A DNA stretch of 64,000 bases. Source: an uncultured Ruminococcus sp. Lineage in GTDB: Bacteria; Bacillota; Clostridia; Oscillospirales; Ruminococcaceae. The stretch lies in contig CAKSJP010000010.1 of NCBI GenBank assembly GCA_934463425.1, positions 1-64,000 on the forward strand. Reading direction: 5' to 3'. Below, piece by piece: positions 44,613-52,199 of the stretch. The number at the start of each line of letters is the position of its first letter. Position 1 is the first letter of the stretch. The notes below the pieces were generated by a model, which worked only from the letters and a program-made list of their open reading frames with translations, made no database searches and had not been told where the DNA came from. A program made the translations under genes and the position numbers.

Positions 44613-45369
44613 GGATCACCTCAAACTTTTCCCGCACTTCCTTTGCCTTGCCGCAGCTCATCTTGCCCTCGGTACATCCGCCGCAATAGCAGGACGGCCC
44701 GGCGGTGCGGAACAACGCCGGAGAGACCTCGCAGCAGAGCCGGAGCATTTCGGTGGCCGCCTCCCGGATCTCCCACTGTGCCCGGCTGCAGCACCGCAGC
44801 CGGAAAAAGTTCCGGAGACTGCGGACATTCATAGTCACGATCATCTTTGTCTCACAGGCGTTGGGGAGGACATACCGCGCATCCTCAATGGCTTTTTTCT
44901 CTGCCTTGGTGTGCGCTGCCTTTTCCGTACATCCCTGCGCCAGAAATTCCGGCACATACTTCGCCGCCAGGGCATCCGCCAACTGGTTGTAGCTGTCGAT
45001 GGACTGCTGCATGGCGTTTTCGTATGTCTGTTTTAGCGCCGGGTCTGCGGCGATGGCAGGGGGCGTGATAAAAACGAAGTGATCCTGACGCACATAGCGC
45101 TGACTCTGGACAGAGAACGACGCGATGCGGTGACGCGTGATCTGCGCCAAAAAGGAACGGGAAACGCCCTCGATGCCAAAGGTAAAGGTCACATGCTCCA
45201 CAGGGCTTTCGTGCCCGAACCCTGCCAGCATTTCTACGAATTGTTCTGCGCGTTCCTGGGAGATGGACTCCCGCAGCGCCGCAACGTCAGTGTCGGAATA
45301 ACAAAGCCGGGCAGCCGCCGCGACAGTCTGTTCCGGTGTAGGGGTATGCGCCAGCAAAACCACTTTCAT
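44596..45369 (-). CDS. thyX: Flavin-dependent thymidylate synthase
   Basis: The 257-residue ThyX makes dTMP with FAD and methylene-THF. The ThyX signature RHRX7S is R79-H80-R81 to S89 (RHRIASFSVQSQRY), and the C-terminus has a cysteine cluster (CYCGGCTEGKMSCG). It is the first gene of the minus-strand run, with its own promoter. Confidence 0.94.
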   Translation of the reverse strand: MKVVLLAHTPTPEQTVAAAARLCYSDTDVAALRESISQERAEQFVEMLAGFGHESPVEHVTFTFGIEGVSRSFLAQITRHRIASFSVQSQRYVRQDHFVFITPPAIAADPALKQTYENAMQQSIDSYNQLADALAAKYVPEFLAQGCTEKAAHTKAEKKAIEDARYVLPNACETKMIVTMNVRSLRNFFRLRCCSRAQWEIREAATEMLRLCCEVSPALFRTAGPSCYCGGCTEGKMSCGKAKEVREKFEVIHGETR

Positions 45370-45410
45370 TCTATCACGCTCCTGTATTTTTGTGTTCTTG
45401 ATATCATCTC

Positions 45411-45439
45411 ATTATACCACACAATAGGGCAAAGTGCAA
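45411..45439 (-). promoter_or_regulatory. Promoter of thyX run
   Basis: On the minus strand TTGCAC (45434-45439), 17 bases, TATAAT (45411-45416), about 40 bases before thyX. Confidence 0.85.
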
Positions 45440-45440
45440 G

Positions 45441-45785
45441 TCCCTAGCTGGAAAAAGAAAACCCATCCGCCTGTGTGATGTCCTATCACGAACGCGTGAC
45501 GTAAAACGAAACCCACCCACCGTAGAGGCGAACATCGTTCGCCCGCATGAACCTTTTCCTTTTTAAATAAGATCAGGTCGATGAGGGTATCGCCCCTACA
45601 AAACCGCAAACGCACAATGCGAAACGAAACCCACCCACCGTAGGGGCGAACATTGTTCGCCCGCATGAACCTTTTCCTTTTTAAATAAGATCAGGTCGAT
45701 GCGGGCATCGCCCCTACAAAACCAAAAATGCACAGTGTGAAACGGAAACCCACCCACCGCAGGGGCGAACATCGTTCGCCCGTGA
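45441..45785. repeat. Tandem 118-bp repeat with GGGCGAAC..GTTCGCCC palindromes
   Basis: The block beginning ACCCACCCACCG recurs at 45511, 45629 and 45748 (periods 118 and 119), giving about 2.5 units. Each unit holds the palindrome GGCGAACATCGTTCGCC and a GGTCGATG..CATCGCCCC segment separated by CTTTTCCTTTTTAAATAAG. No gene is supported here. A diverged single copy lies at 47168-47262, and related palindromes are at 51100-51176. Confidence 0.9.
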
Positions 45786-45822
45786 CTTCTCAGTCAGTCT
45801 GCGGATGTCACCTCCTTAAAAA

Positions 45823-45854
45823 CAAAAAAGCGCCCCGACCAAAATCGGAACGCT
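45823..45854 (-). terminator. Terminator of rpsF-ssb-rpsR
   Basis: Minus strand AGCGTTCCGA, loop, TCGGGGCGCT, then six T. Confidence 0.92.
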
Positions 45855-45880
45855 TCGGTTATCTGAGTTGTCAGATCAGC

Positions 45881-46123
45881 TTAGTCGCTGACATACGGCA
45901 GCAGAGCAATGTGTCTTGCACGCTTGATCGCAGTTGTCAGTTCACGCTGATGGAATGCACAAGTGCCGGTAACTCTGCGGGGCAGAATCTTTGCACGTTC
46001 AGTCATGCACTTCTTGAGCTTGGCAACGTCCTTATAGTCGATCCGCTCTACGCGGTCAACACAGAACATACAAACCTTTTTGCGGGGGCGCTTGCCGCCG
46101 CGCTGAGATCTTTCTCTCTCCAT
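45881..46123 (-). CDS. rpsR: Ribosomal protein S18
   Basis: The 80-residue basic protein has the S18 core [20 protein letters not shown] and [19 protein letters not shown]. It has two cysteines in KVCMFC, suggesting the zinc-binding (C+) form may be partly kept. It is last in the rpsF-ssb-rpsR operon. Confidence 0.96.
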   Translation of the reverse strand: MERERSQRGGKRPRKKVCMFCVDRVERIDYKDVAKLKKCMTERAKILPRRVTGTCAFHQRELTTAIKRARHIALLPYVSD

Positions 46124-46170
46124 GATGATTTATCCTCCTATCTGCAATGCGGTATTTTCATTCGCTTTCA

Positions 46171-46716
46171 TCAGAAGGGAACTTCGCCGTCGCTGAGGAT
46201 CTCTTCAAAGTCGCCCAGATCTCCCAGCTGCAATGCACCGGGTGCATTGTTTGCTGCCGGAGCAGCCTGGGGAGCAGGTGCTGCCTGAGGTGCGGGCTGC
46301 TGATATGCCGGGGCAGGCTGTGCCGGAGCTGCTTGTGCATAAGCAGGCTGCTGGTAAGCGCCCTGATATCCGCCGCCGTTTTCCTGTGCAGCGCGCTTGG
46401 ACTCTCCGAAAGAGATGTTGTCCGCCTGGACTTCCATGCTGTAGTGCTTGACGCCGTTCTGGTCGGTATAGTCGCTGTTGCGCAGGCTGCCCTCCACAAT
46501 GACCATACTGCCCTTGTGGAAATAGCGGCTCACGAACTCAGCCTGCTGTCTCCAGCAGCTGACGCTGATGAAATCCGCCTCACGTTCGCCGGTCTGCTTG
46601 TTGGCAAAACGACGATCGACTGCCACGCGGATGCGGCATACCGGGACGCCGCTCTGTGTCTGCCGGAAATCCGGATCCGCACAAAGCCGGCCCATCAAAA
46701 TCACTTTGTTCAGCAT
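46171..46716 (-). CDS. ssb: Single-stranded DNA-binding protein
   Basis: The 181-residue protein has the OB-fold domain (residues 1-108, LNKVILMGRLCADPD, with SVSCWRQQAEF), a Gln/Ala/Pro-rich linker and the acidic tip DGEVPF that binds partner proteins. It lies between rpsF and rpsR, as in most Firmicutes. Confidence 0.96.
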   Translation of the reverse strand: MLNKVILMGRLCADPDFRQTQSGVPVCRIRVAVDRRFANKQTGEREADFISVSCWRQQAEFVSRYFHKGSMVIVEGSLRNSDYTDQNGVKHYSMEVQADNISFGESKRAAQENGGGYQGAYQQPAYAQAAPAQPAPAYQQPAPQAAPAPQAAPAANNAPGALQLGDLGDFEEILSDGEVPF

Positions 46717-46741
46717 GTTGTTCCCCTTTCTGAAATTCGTC

Positions 46742-47032
46742 TTACTTTACGGTAACGAGAGAACGCAGAACGCCGTCTGTGATGTTCAGAACACGCTCTA
46801 CTTCTGCCGGTACGTCCGGAGTGGACGTAAAGGTATACAGTGTGTAGTAACCGTCCGGCTCGTCGTTGATCGGATACGCCAGCTTACGCTTGCCCCACTC
46901 GTTTACTTCGTCCAGTGTGGCAGCGGATGCGATCTTCTCGCGGAACTTTTCAACCAGTTCCTTTGCAGCTTCCTCACCGTTCTTCAGACTGAAAACCGTC
47001 ATCAGCTCGTAGGATTCCTGTTTCTTTGCCAT
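46742..47032 (-). CDS. rpsF: Ribosomal protein S6
   Basis: The 96-residue protein has the S6 core SYELMTVFSLKNGEEAAKEL and GKRKLAYPINDEPDGYYTLY. The ATG at 47032 is preceded by AAGGAGGTG at 8 bases; longer frames reach into the promoter. It heads the operon. No S6:S18-type leader structure was recognised in the roughly 55-base leader. Confidence 0.95.
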   Translation of the reverse strand: MAKKQESYELMTVFSLKNGEEAAKELVEKFREKIASAATLDEVNEWGKRKLAYPINDEPDGYYTLYTFTSTPDVPAEVERVLNITDGVLRSLVTVK

Positions 47033-47092
47033 ACTCAATACACCTCCTTCTGGATTTCGCCCATGCAGAGCATGAGCAAGGATAACACACCT

Positions 47093-47121
47093 ATTATACC
47101 AAACCCGTCCGCAAAAGTCAA
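47093..47121 (-). promoter_or_regulatory. Promoter of rpsF-ssb-rpsR
   Basis: Minus strand TTGACT (47116-47121), 17 bases, TATAAT (47093-47098). Confidence 0.92.
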
Positions 47122-47167
47122 GCCCTTTTGCAAAAAAATTTCTTTTTGCAGAACCGCGCAGAAAAAG

Positions 47168-47262
47168 CCGCCCCCTACAGAACCGTGAACGCACGGTGCG
47201 GAGAGAAAAACGCACCTCCACCATAGGGGGGAACATGGTTCGTTCCTACGATGGAGGTGCAT
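47168..47262. repeat. Diverged copy of the 118-bp repeat with a long hairpin
   Basis: CCCCTACAGAACCGTGAACG and the following CACC(T)CCACCATAGGGGGGAA block match the 45.5-kb tandem unit with substitutions. GCACCTCCA and TGGAGGTGC at the ends form a hairpin enclosing the palindrome. Confidence 0.75.
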
Positions 47263-47309
47263 ATAAAAAGAAATCACCGCCCTTGACCCCAATCATGACA
47301 GTGATTTCT
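47263..47309 (-). terminator. Terminator-like hairpin on the minus strand
   Basis: AGAAATCAC (47269-47277) pairs with GTGATTTCT (47301-47309). On the minus strand the stem is followed by TTTTTAT. It would end transcription coming from gpr, through the inverted-repeat element. Confidence 0.7.
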
Positions 47310-47378
47310 TAACTCATGTGGGAGCAGACCGTCTGCCGGCGTGCCCTTTTCTATTTCTATGAAACGCTGTTGTTTTAG

Positions 47379-47550
47379 GGCAATACCGCACAAAGAGTGT
47401 GCGACAGATGCGACGTCAAATTTTTCGTCAGATGAAACAAAAAGCGGAGTGAATACTTGATGTATTCACGAGCATTTTTGTGAAATATGACGGGAAATTT
47501 GCAAGCAGATGGCGTGCAAAGTCGCCAGACGCTCTTTGTGCGGTGTTGCC
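47379..47550. mobile_element. MITE-like inverted-repeat element, family B (172 bp)
   Basis: The ends are GGCAATACCGCACAAAGAG and, inverted, GCTCTTTGTGCGGTGTTGCC. The interior has a second inverted segment around GTGAATACTTGATGTATTCAC. It carries no transposase gene. The flanks TTAG and TTAA are a weak 4-bp duplication. The same sequence, split by another element, is at 57895-58229, which has a clean ATAA duplication. It lies between gpr and rpsF. Confidence 0.88.
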
Positions 47551-47609
47551 TTAAATTTGTCAAGCAAAAATTTTGTTTTGGCCGTTATACTCATATAATA
47601 GTATCCGGC

Positions 47610-48467
47610 TCATCCCAGCCCCTCGGCCTGCGCAAAGGTCATGCCCGGGTGCAGCGCCATGTTCAGGGAGCACGCCAGCAGATCTCCGGCGTGGTCGATG
47701 AGCCGGTCGATGTCCCGGGGCGTGACCATCATGTTGGGGCGGCTCTTGGGGACGCTTTTGCCGTAGATGCCCTGGACGGCGGTGTGCAGATCCACCACTG
47801 TCGGAACGCCCAGGGCGATCACCGGCACGCCCAGTGTCCGCCGGGACAGCTCTGCCCGCCGGTTCGCCACGCCGCTGCCGGGGGAGATGCCGCTGTCACT
47901 CATCTGGATGGTCGTCCCCAGCCGGGACAGCTCCGCACACGCCAGCGCATCCACTGCCACTACCGCCGCCGGATGGATCTGCCTGCAGACTGCCTGGATC
48001 AGCTCCGCCGATTCCATGCCGGTCTGTCCCAATACGCCGCCGGCGAGGACGCAGACCGGGCGCAGCTCCGGCAGACAGGACAGCTCCTCTTCGGTGAGCG
48101 CCGTGGAGAGATGCCGCGTCGCCAGCACCTTGGATGCCACGCGCGGCCCCAGCGCATCTGGTGTAATGGCACGGTTTCCCAGCCCGGCGAGAAAGACGCA
48201 GCCCTCTTCCGGGAGAAAACGCCCCAGTTCTGCCGCCAGTTCCGCCGCCATTTCTGGATAGTTGCTGCTGCTCCGGGAGATGGCGGCGGCTTCCAGAGTG
48301 ACATACCGTCCGGCAGGCTTCCCGATGGGTGCGCCGCAGGTGTCGCTTTTGATGCGGATCTCCGTGACGGAAAAGGCGCTGCCCCGCTTCTCCTGCGTCA
48401 CGCCGGGCAGTGACGGGGCGGCGGCGGTGCGTTCTACGGCAAGGTCGGTGCGGATCAGCTCTGACAT
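47610..48467 (-). CDS. gpr: GPR endopeptidase (spore germination protease)
   Basis: The 285-residue protease degrades small acid-soluble spore proteins during germination. RTDLAVERT at the start, GLGNRAITPDALGP, GVLGQTGMES and AVDALACAELSRLGTTIQ followed by SDSGISPGSG match the family; the usual DTGI is DSGI here. CAGGAGG precedes the ATG. No sigma-G promoter could be assigned with confidence. Its presence shows that the organism belongs to a sporulating lineage. Confidence 0.93.
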   Translation of the reverse strand: MSELIRTDLAVERTAAAPSLPGVTQEKRGSAFSVTEIRIKSDTCGAPIGKPAGRYVTLEAAAISRSSSNYPEMAAELAAELGRFLPEEGCVFLAGLGNRAITPDALGPRVASKVLATRHLSTALTEEELSCLPELRPVCVLAGGVLGQTGMESAELIQAVCRQIHPAAVVAVDALACAELSRLGTTIQMSDSGISPGSGVANRRAELSRRTLGVPVIALGVPTVVDLHTAVQGIYGKSVPKSRPNMMVTPRDIDRLIDHAGDLLACSLNMALHPGMTFAQAEGLG

Positions 48468-48543
48468 ACAAATACCTCCTGGTTTTTGTGCAAACTGCTA
48501 GCTTTTCACGAGAAAAAATTGTATCGTTCCTCGAAAATACCTA

Positions 48544-48572
48544 TTGCAATTTCCGATGGGCTGTGTTATAAT
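48544..48572 (+). promoter_or_regulatory. Promoter of rpsT
   Basis: TTGCAA (48544-48549), 17 bases, TATAAT (48567-48572). The transcript would have a roughly 175-base leader (48579-48754) with several possible stems (for example CGGTGTTCT...AGCACC and GGGAGATTTTCCC). A self-regulatory leader is possible but unproven. Confidence 0.88.
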
Positions 48573-48754
48573 AGAGTTTAGTCACGGTGTTCTCACGAAG
48601 AGCACCAGCATTTGGTCGTTCCAATTGCGGGGAGATTTTCCCACGAACCGGCGGTACCGTGTCAATGCTGCCGGTCGTGTATGACGTACAGAATCCGGTG
48701 ATTCGAGGGAATAGTACCCATTATTTTGATTGTTGAAAAAAGGAGATCTGAACT

Positions 48755-49015
48755 ATGCCGAATATTCGTTCTGCTAAGAAGCGCGTAAAAGTAAGTGCAA
48801 CCAAGACTGCTGCCAACAAGGCTCGCAAGTCCAACCTGAAGACCATGATCAAGAAGGCTGACGCAGCATGCGCAGCAAACGCAGCTGATAAGGAAGCTGC
48901 TGTACGCGTAGCAATCAAGCGCGTAGACCAGGCTTGCGCAAAGGGCCTGATGCACAAGAATGCAGCTGCCCGCAAGAAGTCTCAGCTGGCTAAGATGCTG
49001 AACGCTGCAAAGTAA
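48755..49015 (+). CDS. rpsT: Ribosomal protein S20
   Basis: The 86-residue, helix-only, Lys/Ala-rich protein begins MPNIRSAKKRVKVS and ends KKSQLAKMLNAAK. AAAGGAG precedes the ATG. It is monocistronic. Confidence 0.96.
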   Translation: MPNIRSAKKRVKVSATKTAANKARKSNLKTMIKKADAACAANAADKEAAVRVAIKRVDQACAKGLMHKNAAARKKSQLAKMLNAAK

Positions 49016-49047
49016 GCAAAAGCAACTGTATTGTAACACAGTAAAAA

Positions 49048-49085
49048 AGAAAGCGCATATGCCCGCGGGTGTATGCGCTTTTTGT
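49048..49085. terminator. Bidirectional terminator between rpsT and mazF
   Basis: AAAGCGCATA and TATGCGCTTT form a stem with T tracts on both strands. Confidence 0.92.
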
Positions 49086-49089
49086 GTTG

Positions 49090-49437
49090 TCAGAACGGCA
49101 GCCCGAAGCTCACCTGCAGTGCGTGATCCACCCGTGTCATAGACGGCTCATCCAGCTCGCCCATGCGGTCCTTCAGCCGCTGCTTATCCAGAGTGCGGAT
49201 CTGCTCCAGCAGAACGATGCTGTCCTTGGTGAGACCGCATCGCGCCGCCTGTACATCAATGTGGGTCGGAAGCCGGGCTTTGTCCCGGCGGCTTGTGATG
49301 GCGGCGGCGATGACGGTAGGACTGTGCCGGTTTCCCACATCGTTCTGCACGATAAGTACCGGTCGGATGCCGCCCTGTTCTGAGCCGACTACCGGGCTGA
49401 GATCTGCGTAATAAATTTCACCACGCTTGACCAGCAT
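49090..49437 (-). CDS. mazF: MazF/PemK-type endoribonuclease toxin
   Basis: The 115-residue protein has VKRGEIYYADLSPVVGSEQG, GIRPVLIVQNDVGN and the catalytic-region TVIAAAITSRRDKARLPTHI, matching Bacillus EndoA/MazF. AAAGGAGG precedes the ATG. The usual antitoxin gene immediately upstream is missing: the 370 bases upstream hold an inverted-repeat element and no mazE-like frame. It may be controlled by an antitoxin encoded elsewhere. Confidence 0.92.
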   Translation of the reverse strand: MLVKRGEIYYADLSPVVGSEQGGIRPVLIVQNDVGNRHSPTVIAAAITSRRDKARLPTHIDVQAARCGLTKDSIVLLEQIRTLDKQRLKDRMGELDEPSMTRVDHALQVSFGLPF

Positions 49438-49510
49438 GGAGATCCCTCCTTTTTAGAAACGGCGCTGCACATCGTCCGCGCAGTGCCGGCGAAGTATGAT
49501 TCTGACTGTA

Positions 49511-49671
49511 GAACCTGTCTTCACAAGCGTATACAAGTGTCTTTTCGGCAAATTTTGCTGCATACTGTGTGAAAAATACTTGCCGGGCGAGAGCCCGCCT
49601 GCGTATTTTTGCCTTGTCTGCAGCAAAATTATGCTCGAAAATCCACACATATTTCTTGTGAAGACAGGTTC
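49511..49671. mobile_element. MITE-like inverted-repeat element, family A (161 bp)
   Basis: The ends are GAACCTGTCTTCACAAG and its perfect inverse, flanked on both sides by GTA, a 3-bp target duplication. The interior has more nested inversions (GCAAATTTTGCTGCA, GGCGGGCTCTCGCCC). Size, end sequence and duplication length match the element at 57958-58117. No protein is encoded. Confidence 0.88.
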
Positions 49672-49723
49672 GTATGCTCACCGGTGCATTCCTAGTATGC
49701 CCGGTTTTTTTCAAAATAATCAA

Positions 49724-49777
49724 GGCAGCACCGCATGGGTTTTTGTACGGGATCGCCCCAGGAAAAAGCGGTGCTGT
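49724..49777. repeat. Short GGCAGCACCGC hairpin (possible family B relic)
   Basis: GGCAGCACCGC at 49724 and GCGGTGCTG at 49768-49776 form a hairpin with T-rich flanks 30 bases beyond the DUF2752 stop. It may serve as that gene's terminator. The end sequence resembles the family B termini. Confidence 0.5.
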
Positions 49778-49808
49778 TTTATCATATTCGCGGAGGAAAA
49801 AAGAAGTG

Positions 49809-50237
49809 CTACTGCCGATAGGATGGCAGCAGAAATTCCATGCCGGGGAGATTCCGGACGATGCCAAAGAGCAGCAGCACGGCGATGCTGCCCCAGAGCA
49901 GGACGTTTTCTGCGCGGCTGTTTTTGGCGAACCATTTCGGATTCCACAGTGCCCGGATGCACAGTCCGGCGAGCCAGAGGGGAGAGAGGACTGCCAGAGC
50001 GAGATTTTCTCTGACTGCGCCGGGAATGTCCAGCCGGAGCAGCTTCATGCAGAAGTGAGAAACGCCGCAGCCCGGACAGGCAAAGCCGGTGAGCTTTTGA
50101 AAGATGCAGGGAATCCGCAGCGGTGTCAGCAGAGTGACCAGGTAGTAAGCGCCGCCCAGGAGTAAGAATCCGGCGAACACGCGCAGCTGGCGGCGGTGCG
50201 TGTGAAGGAAGAACCGTAAATTTTGCAGGAAAGCCAT
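49809..50237 (-). CDS. DUF2752 membrane protein
   Basis: The 142-residue protein has about three membrane segments and the DUF2752 signature GFACPGCGVSHFCMKLLRLD. The family is widespread in bacteria and its role is unknown. The ATG at 50237 follows AAAGGAG at 8 bases. Confidence 0.88.
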   Translation of the reverse strand: MAFLQNLRFFLHTHRRQLRVFAGFLLLGGAYYLVTLLTPLRIPCIFQKLTGFACPGCGVSHFCMKLLRLDIPGAVRENLALAVLSPLWLAGLCIRALWNPKWFAKNSRAENVLLWGSIAVLLLFGIVRNLPGMEFLLPSYRQ

Positions 50238-50364
50238 TTCCTCAACTCCTTTTGGGATTTCTGTCATGCGTAACAAAAATAACACTGCCAATCGTGCAAT
50301 ACACTGTCTTTCGTGTGATACACTGCCGCTTCAACAAGGGTAGGCGAGATCTTTTCTTTTTTTG

Positions 50365-50399
50365 CTTCTTTTTTTCTTTTTAGCAAAGAAAAAAAGAAG
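50365..50399. repeat. Perfect 15-bp poly-pyrimidine/poly-purine hairpin
   Basis: CTTCTTTTTTTCTTT pairs with AAAGAAAAAAAGAAG around TTAGC. It lies between the DUF2752 gene and the tandem repeats. No function is evident. Confidence 0.7.
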
Positions 50400-50522
50400 A
50401 GAGTAATTGCGCAGCAAACGCTATAAAAACAACAAAAACCGTCTGCACAAGAAACAGACAGAAAGCCACACTGCAAGCACCGGAAAAGGCAACTATGGGC
50501 GTTTGCAAGCCCCAGGCGGACA

Positions 50523-51092
50523 GCGAGGGCAACGAGCGATTCCGCCGGACGGTTTCACAGCGTTTTCCCTAGGACAGCATTGCCGGGAGCGTCAGGACAT
50601 CAATGGTATCCCCCTGTCCTATCGGACATCCCCCTTTTCAAGGGGGACTTTCGTGTGCACATATAAGTGTTGGCGAAAGCAACGAGCGATTCCGCCGGAC
50701 GGTTTCACAGCGTTTTCCCCAGGACAGCGTTGCCGGGAGCGTCAGGGTATCAATGGTATCCCCCTGTCCTATCGGACATCCCCCTTTTCAAGGGAGACTT
50801 TCGGGTGAACATATAAGTGTTGGCGAAAGCAACGAGCGATTCCGCCGGACGGTTTCGCAGTGTTTTCCCCAGGACAGCGTTGCCGGAAGCGTCAGGGTAT
50901 CAATGGTATCCCCCTGTCCTATCGGACATCCCCCTTTTCAAGGGGGACTTTCGGGTGAACATATAAGTGTTGGCGAAAGCAACGAGCGATTCCGCCGGAC
51001 GGTTTCACAGCGTTTTCCCCAGGACAGCATTGCCGGGAGCGTCAGGGTATCAATGGTATCCCCCTGTCCTATCGGACATTCCCCTTTTCAAG
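50523..51092. repeat. 150-bp tandem repeat, about 3.8 units
   Basis: The unit beginning GCGAAAGCAACGAGCGATTC recurs at 50523, 50673, 50823 and 50973 with a few substitutions each. It contains the palindrome CCCCCTTTTCAAGGGGG and GTCCTATCGGAC. The period is a multiple of three, so a reading frame stays open through it; that frame has repeat composition, no ribosome site and no recognised domain, and is not called. It ends in a palindromic relic (GGTCGATGTGGGCATCGACC and GGGCGAACGATGTTCGCCC) at 51096-51176. Confidence 0.92.
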
Positions 51093-51248
51093 AATCACGG
51101 GTCGATGTGGGCATCGACCCCTACGGAATTTTCCTTTTCAAGGGGGACTCGGGCGAACGATGTTCGCCCCTACGGTGCTGCGCTGAACACAGAAAAAGCT
51201 GCACGGAAAATCCGGTGCAGCTTTTGGTTTTACAGTATATGCTGAAAA

Positions 51249-51725
51249 TTATGCCAGCTGGTTCAGCTCGTTCTGCATCAGGGCATAAGAGACAATGCTC
51301 AGTCCCACGATCGCCAGGATCAGGTACAGCAAGCCGGAACTGCTGGAAGGCAGACCGCGGGAAGCCTTGATCTGATCCAGATTGTCGCCCTGCTTGTAGA
51401 GCCAGTACCACATATAAATACCGCAGGTAACAATGCCCAGCAGAATGACAATGCCGCCGGAGGTCGCATTCGGATCACCCTTCAGCTTGTTGACATCTTC
51501 TGTCAGCTTGTAGATCCAGTACAGACCGTAGATGCCGCAGGTCACAATAGACAGAATGATGCACAGGGCAATGTTTCTCTGCTCGATGGGACCGCCGCCC
51601 GGGAACTGCTGAGGTGCTTGCGGCGGAACTGCACCGTTGTTGGGTGCTGCGTTCATAGAGCTGCCGCAATTGGCGCAAAATGTAGTGCCGTCGGGATTGT
51701 TGCTGCCACAGTTAGGACAAATCAT
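51249..51725 (-). CDS. Zinc-ribbon plus DUF4234 membrane protein
   Basis: The 158-residue protein has an N-terminal zinc ribbon (CPNCGSNNPDGTTFCANCG), a Gln/Pro linker and a C-terminal DUF4234-type region with paired segments IVTCGIYGLYWIYKLTEDVN and IVTCGIYMWYWLYKQGDNL and a last hydrophobic helix. It has its own consensus promoter. Function unknown. Confidence 0.88.
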   Translation of the reverse strand: MICPNCGSNNPDGTTFCANCGSSMNAAPNNGAVPPQAPQQFPGGGPIEQRNIALCIILSIVTCGIYGLYWIYKLTEDVNKLKGDPNATSGGIVILLGIVTCGIYMWYWLYKQGDNLDQIKASRGLPSSSSGLLYLILAIVGLSIVSYALMQNELNQLA

Positions 51726-51810
51726 AAGTATTCTCCTCTAAAGTGTATTTGGCGTGTTTTTTTCGGCGGTCTCTCTGCCGAAAAATCCGTCATTCCAATA
51801 TCATATGATC

Positions 51811-51839
51811 ATTATACCACATTTTATGATAAATGTCAA
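51811..51839 (-). promoter_or_regulatory. Consensus promoter of the zinc-ribbon/DUF4234 gene
   Basis: Minus strand TTGACA (51834-51839), 17 bases, TATAAT (51811-51816). The leader holds a hairpin (TTTTTCGGC/GCCGAAAAA, about 51756-51785). Confidence 0.93.
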
Positions 51840-52031
51840 CGATTTTTTTCTGGAATTGTGCCAAAAATATGGGGAATTTATTTTCGGCAGCGCCGTCTGC
51901 CGTTTCGGGATGTTCCCCGGAGACGGCATCTTGCTGCGGAGGAAAAATGCTGTCTCCTGCTTTAACCTGTCAAAAAAATAACAGCTCTTGCGTCGGATTT
52001 TGCGCATATTTCCGAAAAGTGCGCAAAAGTA

Positions 52032-52060
52032 GTGACAAACGGGAACGGTTATGCTATACT
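52032..52060 (+). promoter_or_regulatory. Promoter of nadB-nadC
   Basis: GTGACA (52032-52037), 17 bases, TATACT (52055-52060). The roughly 135-base leader holds a GGCGGCGCGTGCCGCC palindrome and a short open frame (next entry). The DNA from 51840 to 52030 shows no gene. Confidence 0.78.
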
Positions 52061-52071
52061 AAAGAGGAATC

Positions 52072-52185
52072 ATGGCGGCGCGTGCCGCCGTGGAAGCGAT
52101 ACGGCTGCCCGACGTGCGAATATCCTGCTGTCGCCGGTGCAGAAAAAAGAATTTGCGGCAGAAGTCATGCCGTGATAAAGGATAG
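52072..52185 (+). CDS. Possible leader peptide upstream of nadB (uncertain)
   Basis: A 37-codon frame begins with ATG 5 bases after AAAGAGG and ends at a TAG 15 bases before nadB. The product is short and basic with several Cys near the middle (ISCCRRCRKK). The start region overlaps a strong palindrome. It could be a regulatory leader peptide or chance; no family recognised. Confidence 0.25.
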   Translation: MAARAAVEAIRLPDVRISCCRRCRKKNLRQKSCRDKG

Positions 52186-52199
52186 GAAGCGTGAATGTT

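Noticed and set aside
45441..45785. CRISPR array or phage attachment site
   Set aside because: Repeats of 118-119 bp abut without spacers, and no integrase is nearby.
48573..48754. T-box riboswitch before rpsT
   Set aside because: A GGCGGTACCG string is suggestive, but there is no matching T-box GGTGG antiterminator sequence or terminator, and the downstream gene is not a T-box target.
50523..51092. CRISPR array
   Set aside because: Units are contiguous 150-bp repeats with no unique spacers, and no cas genes are present in the window.
50603..51370. A 255-codon repetitive frame
   Set aside because: It exists only because the 150-bp tandem unit is a multiple of three. It lacks a ribosome site and ends antisense to the zinc-ribbon gene.
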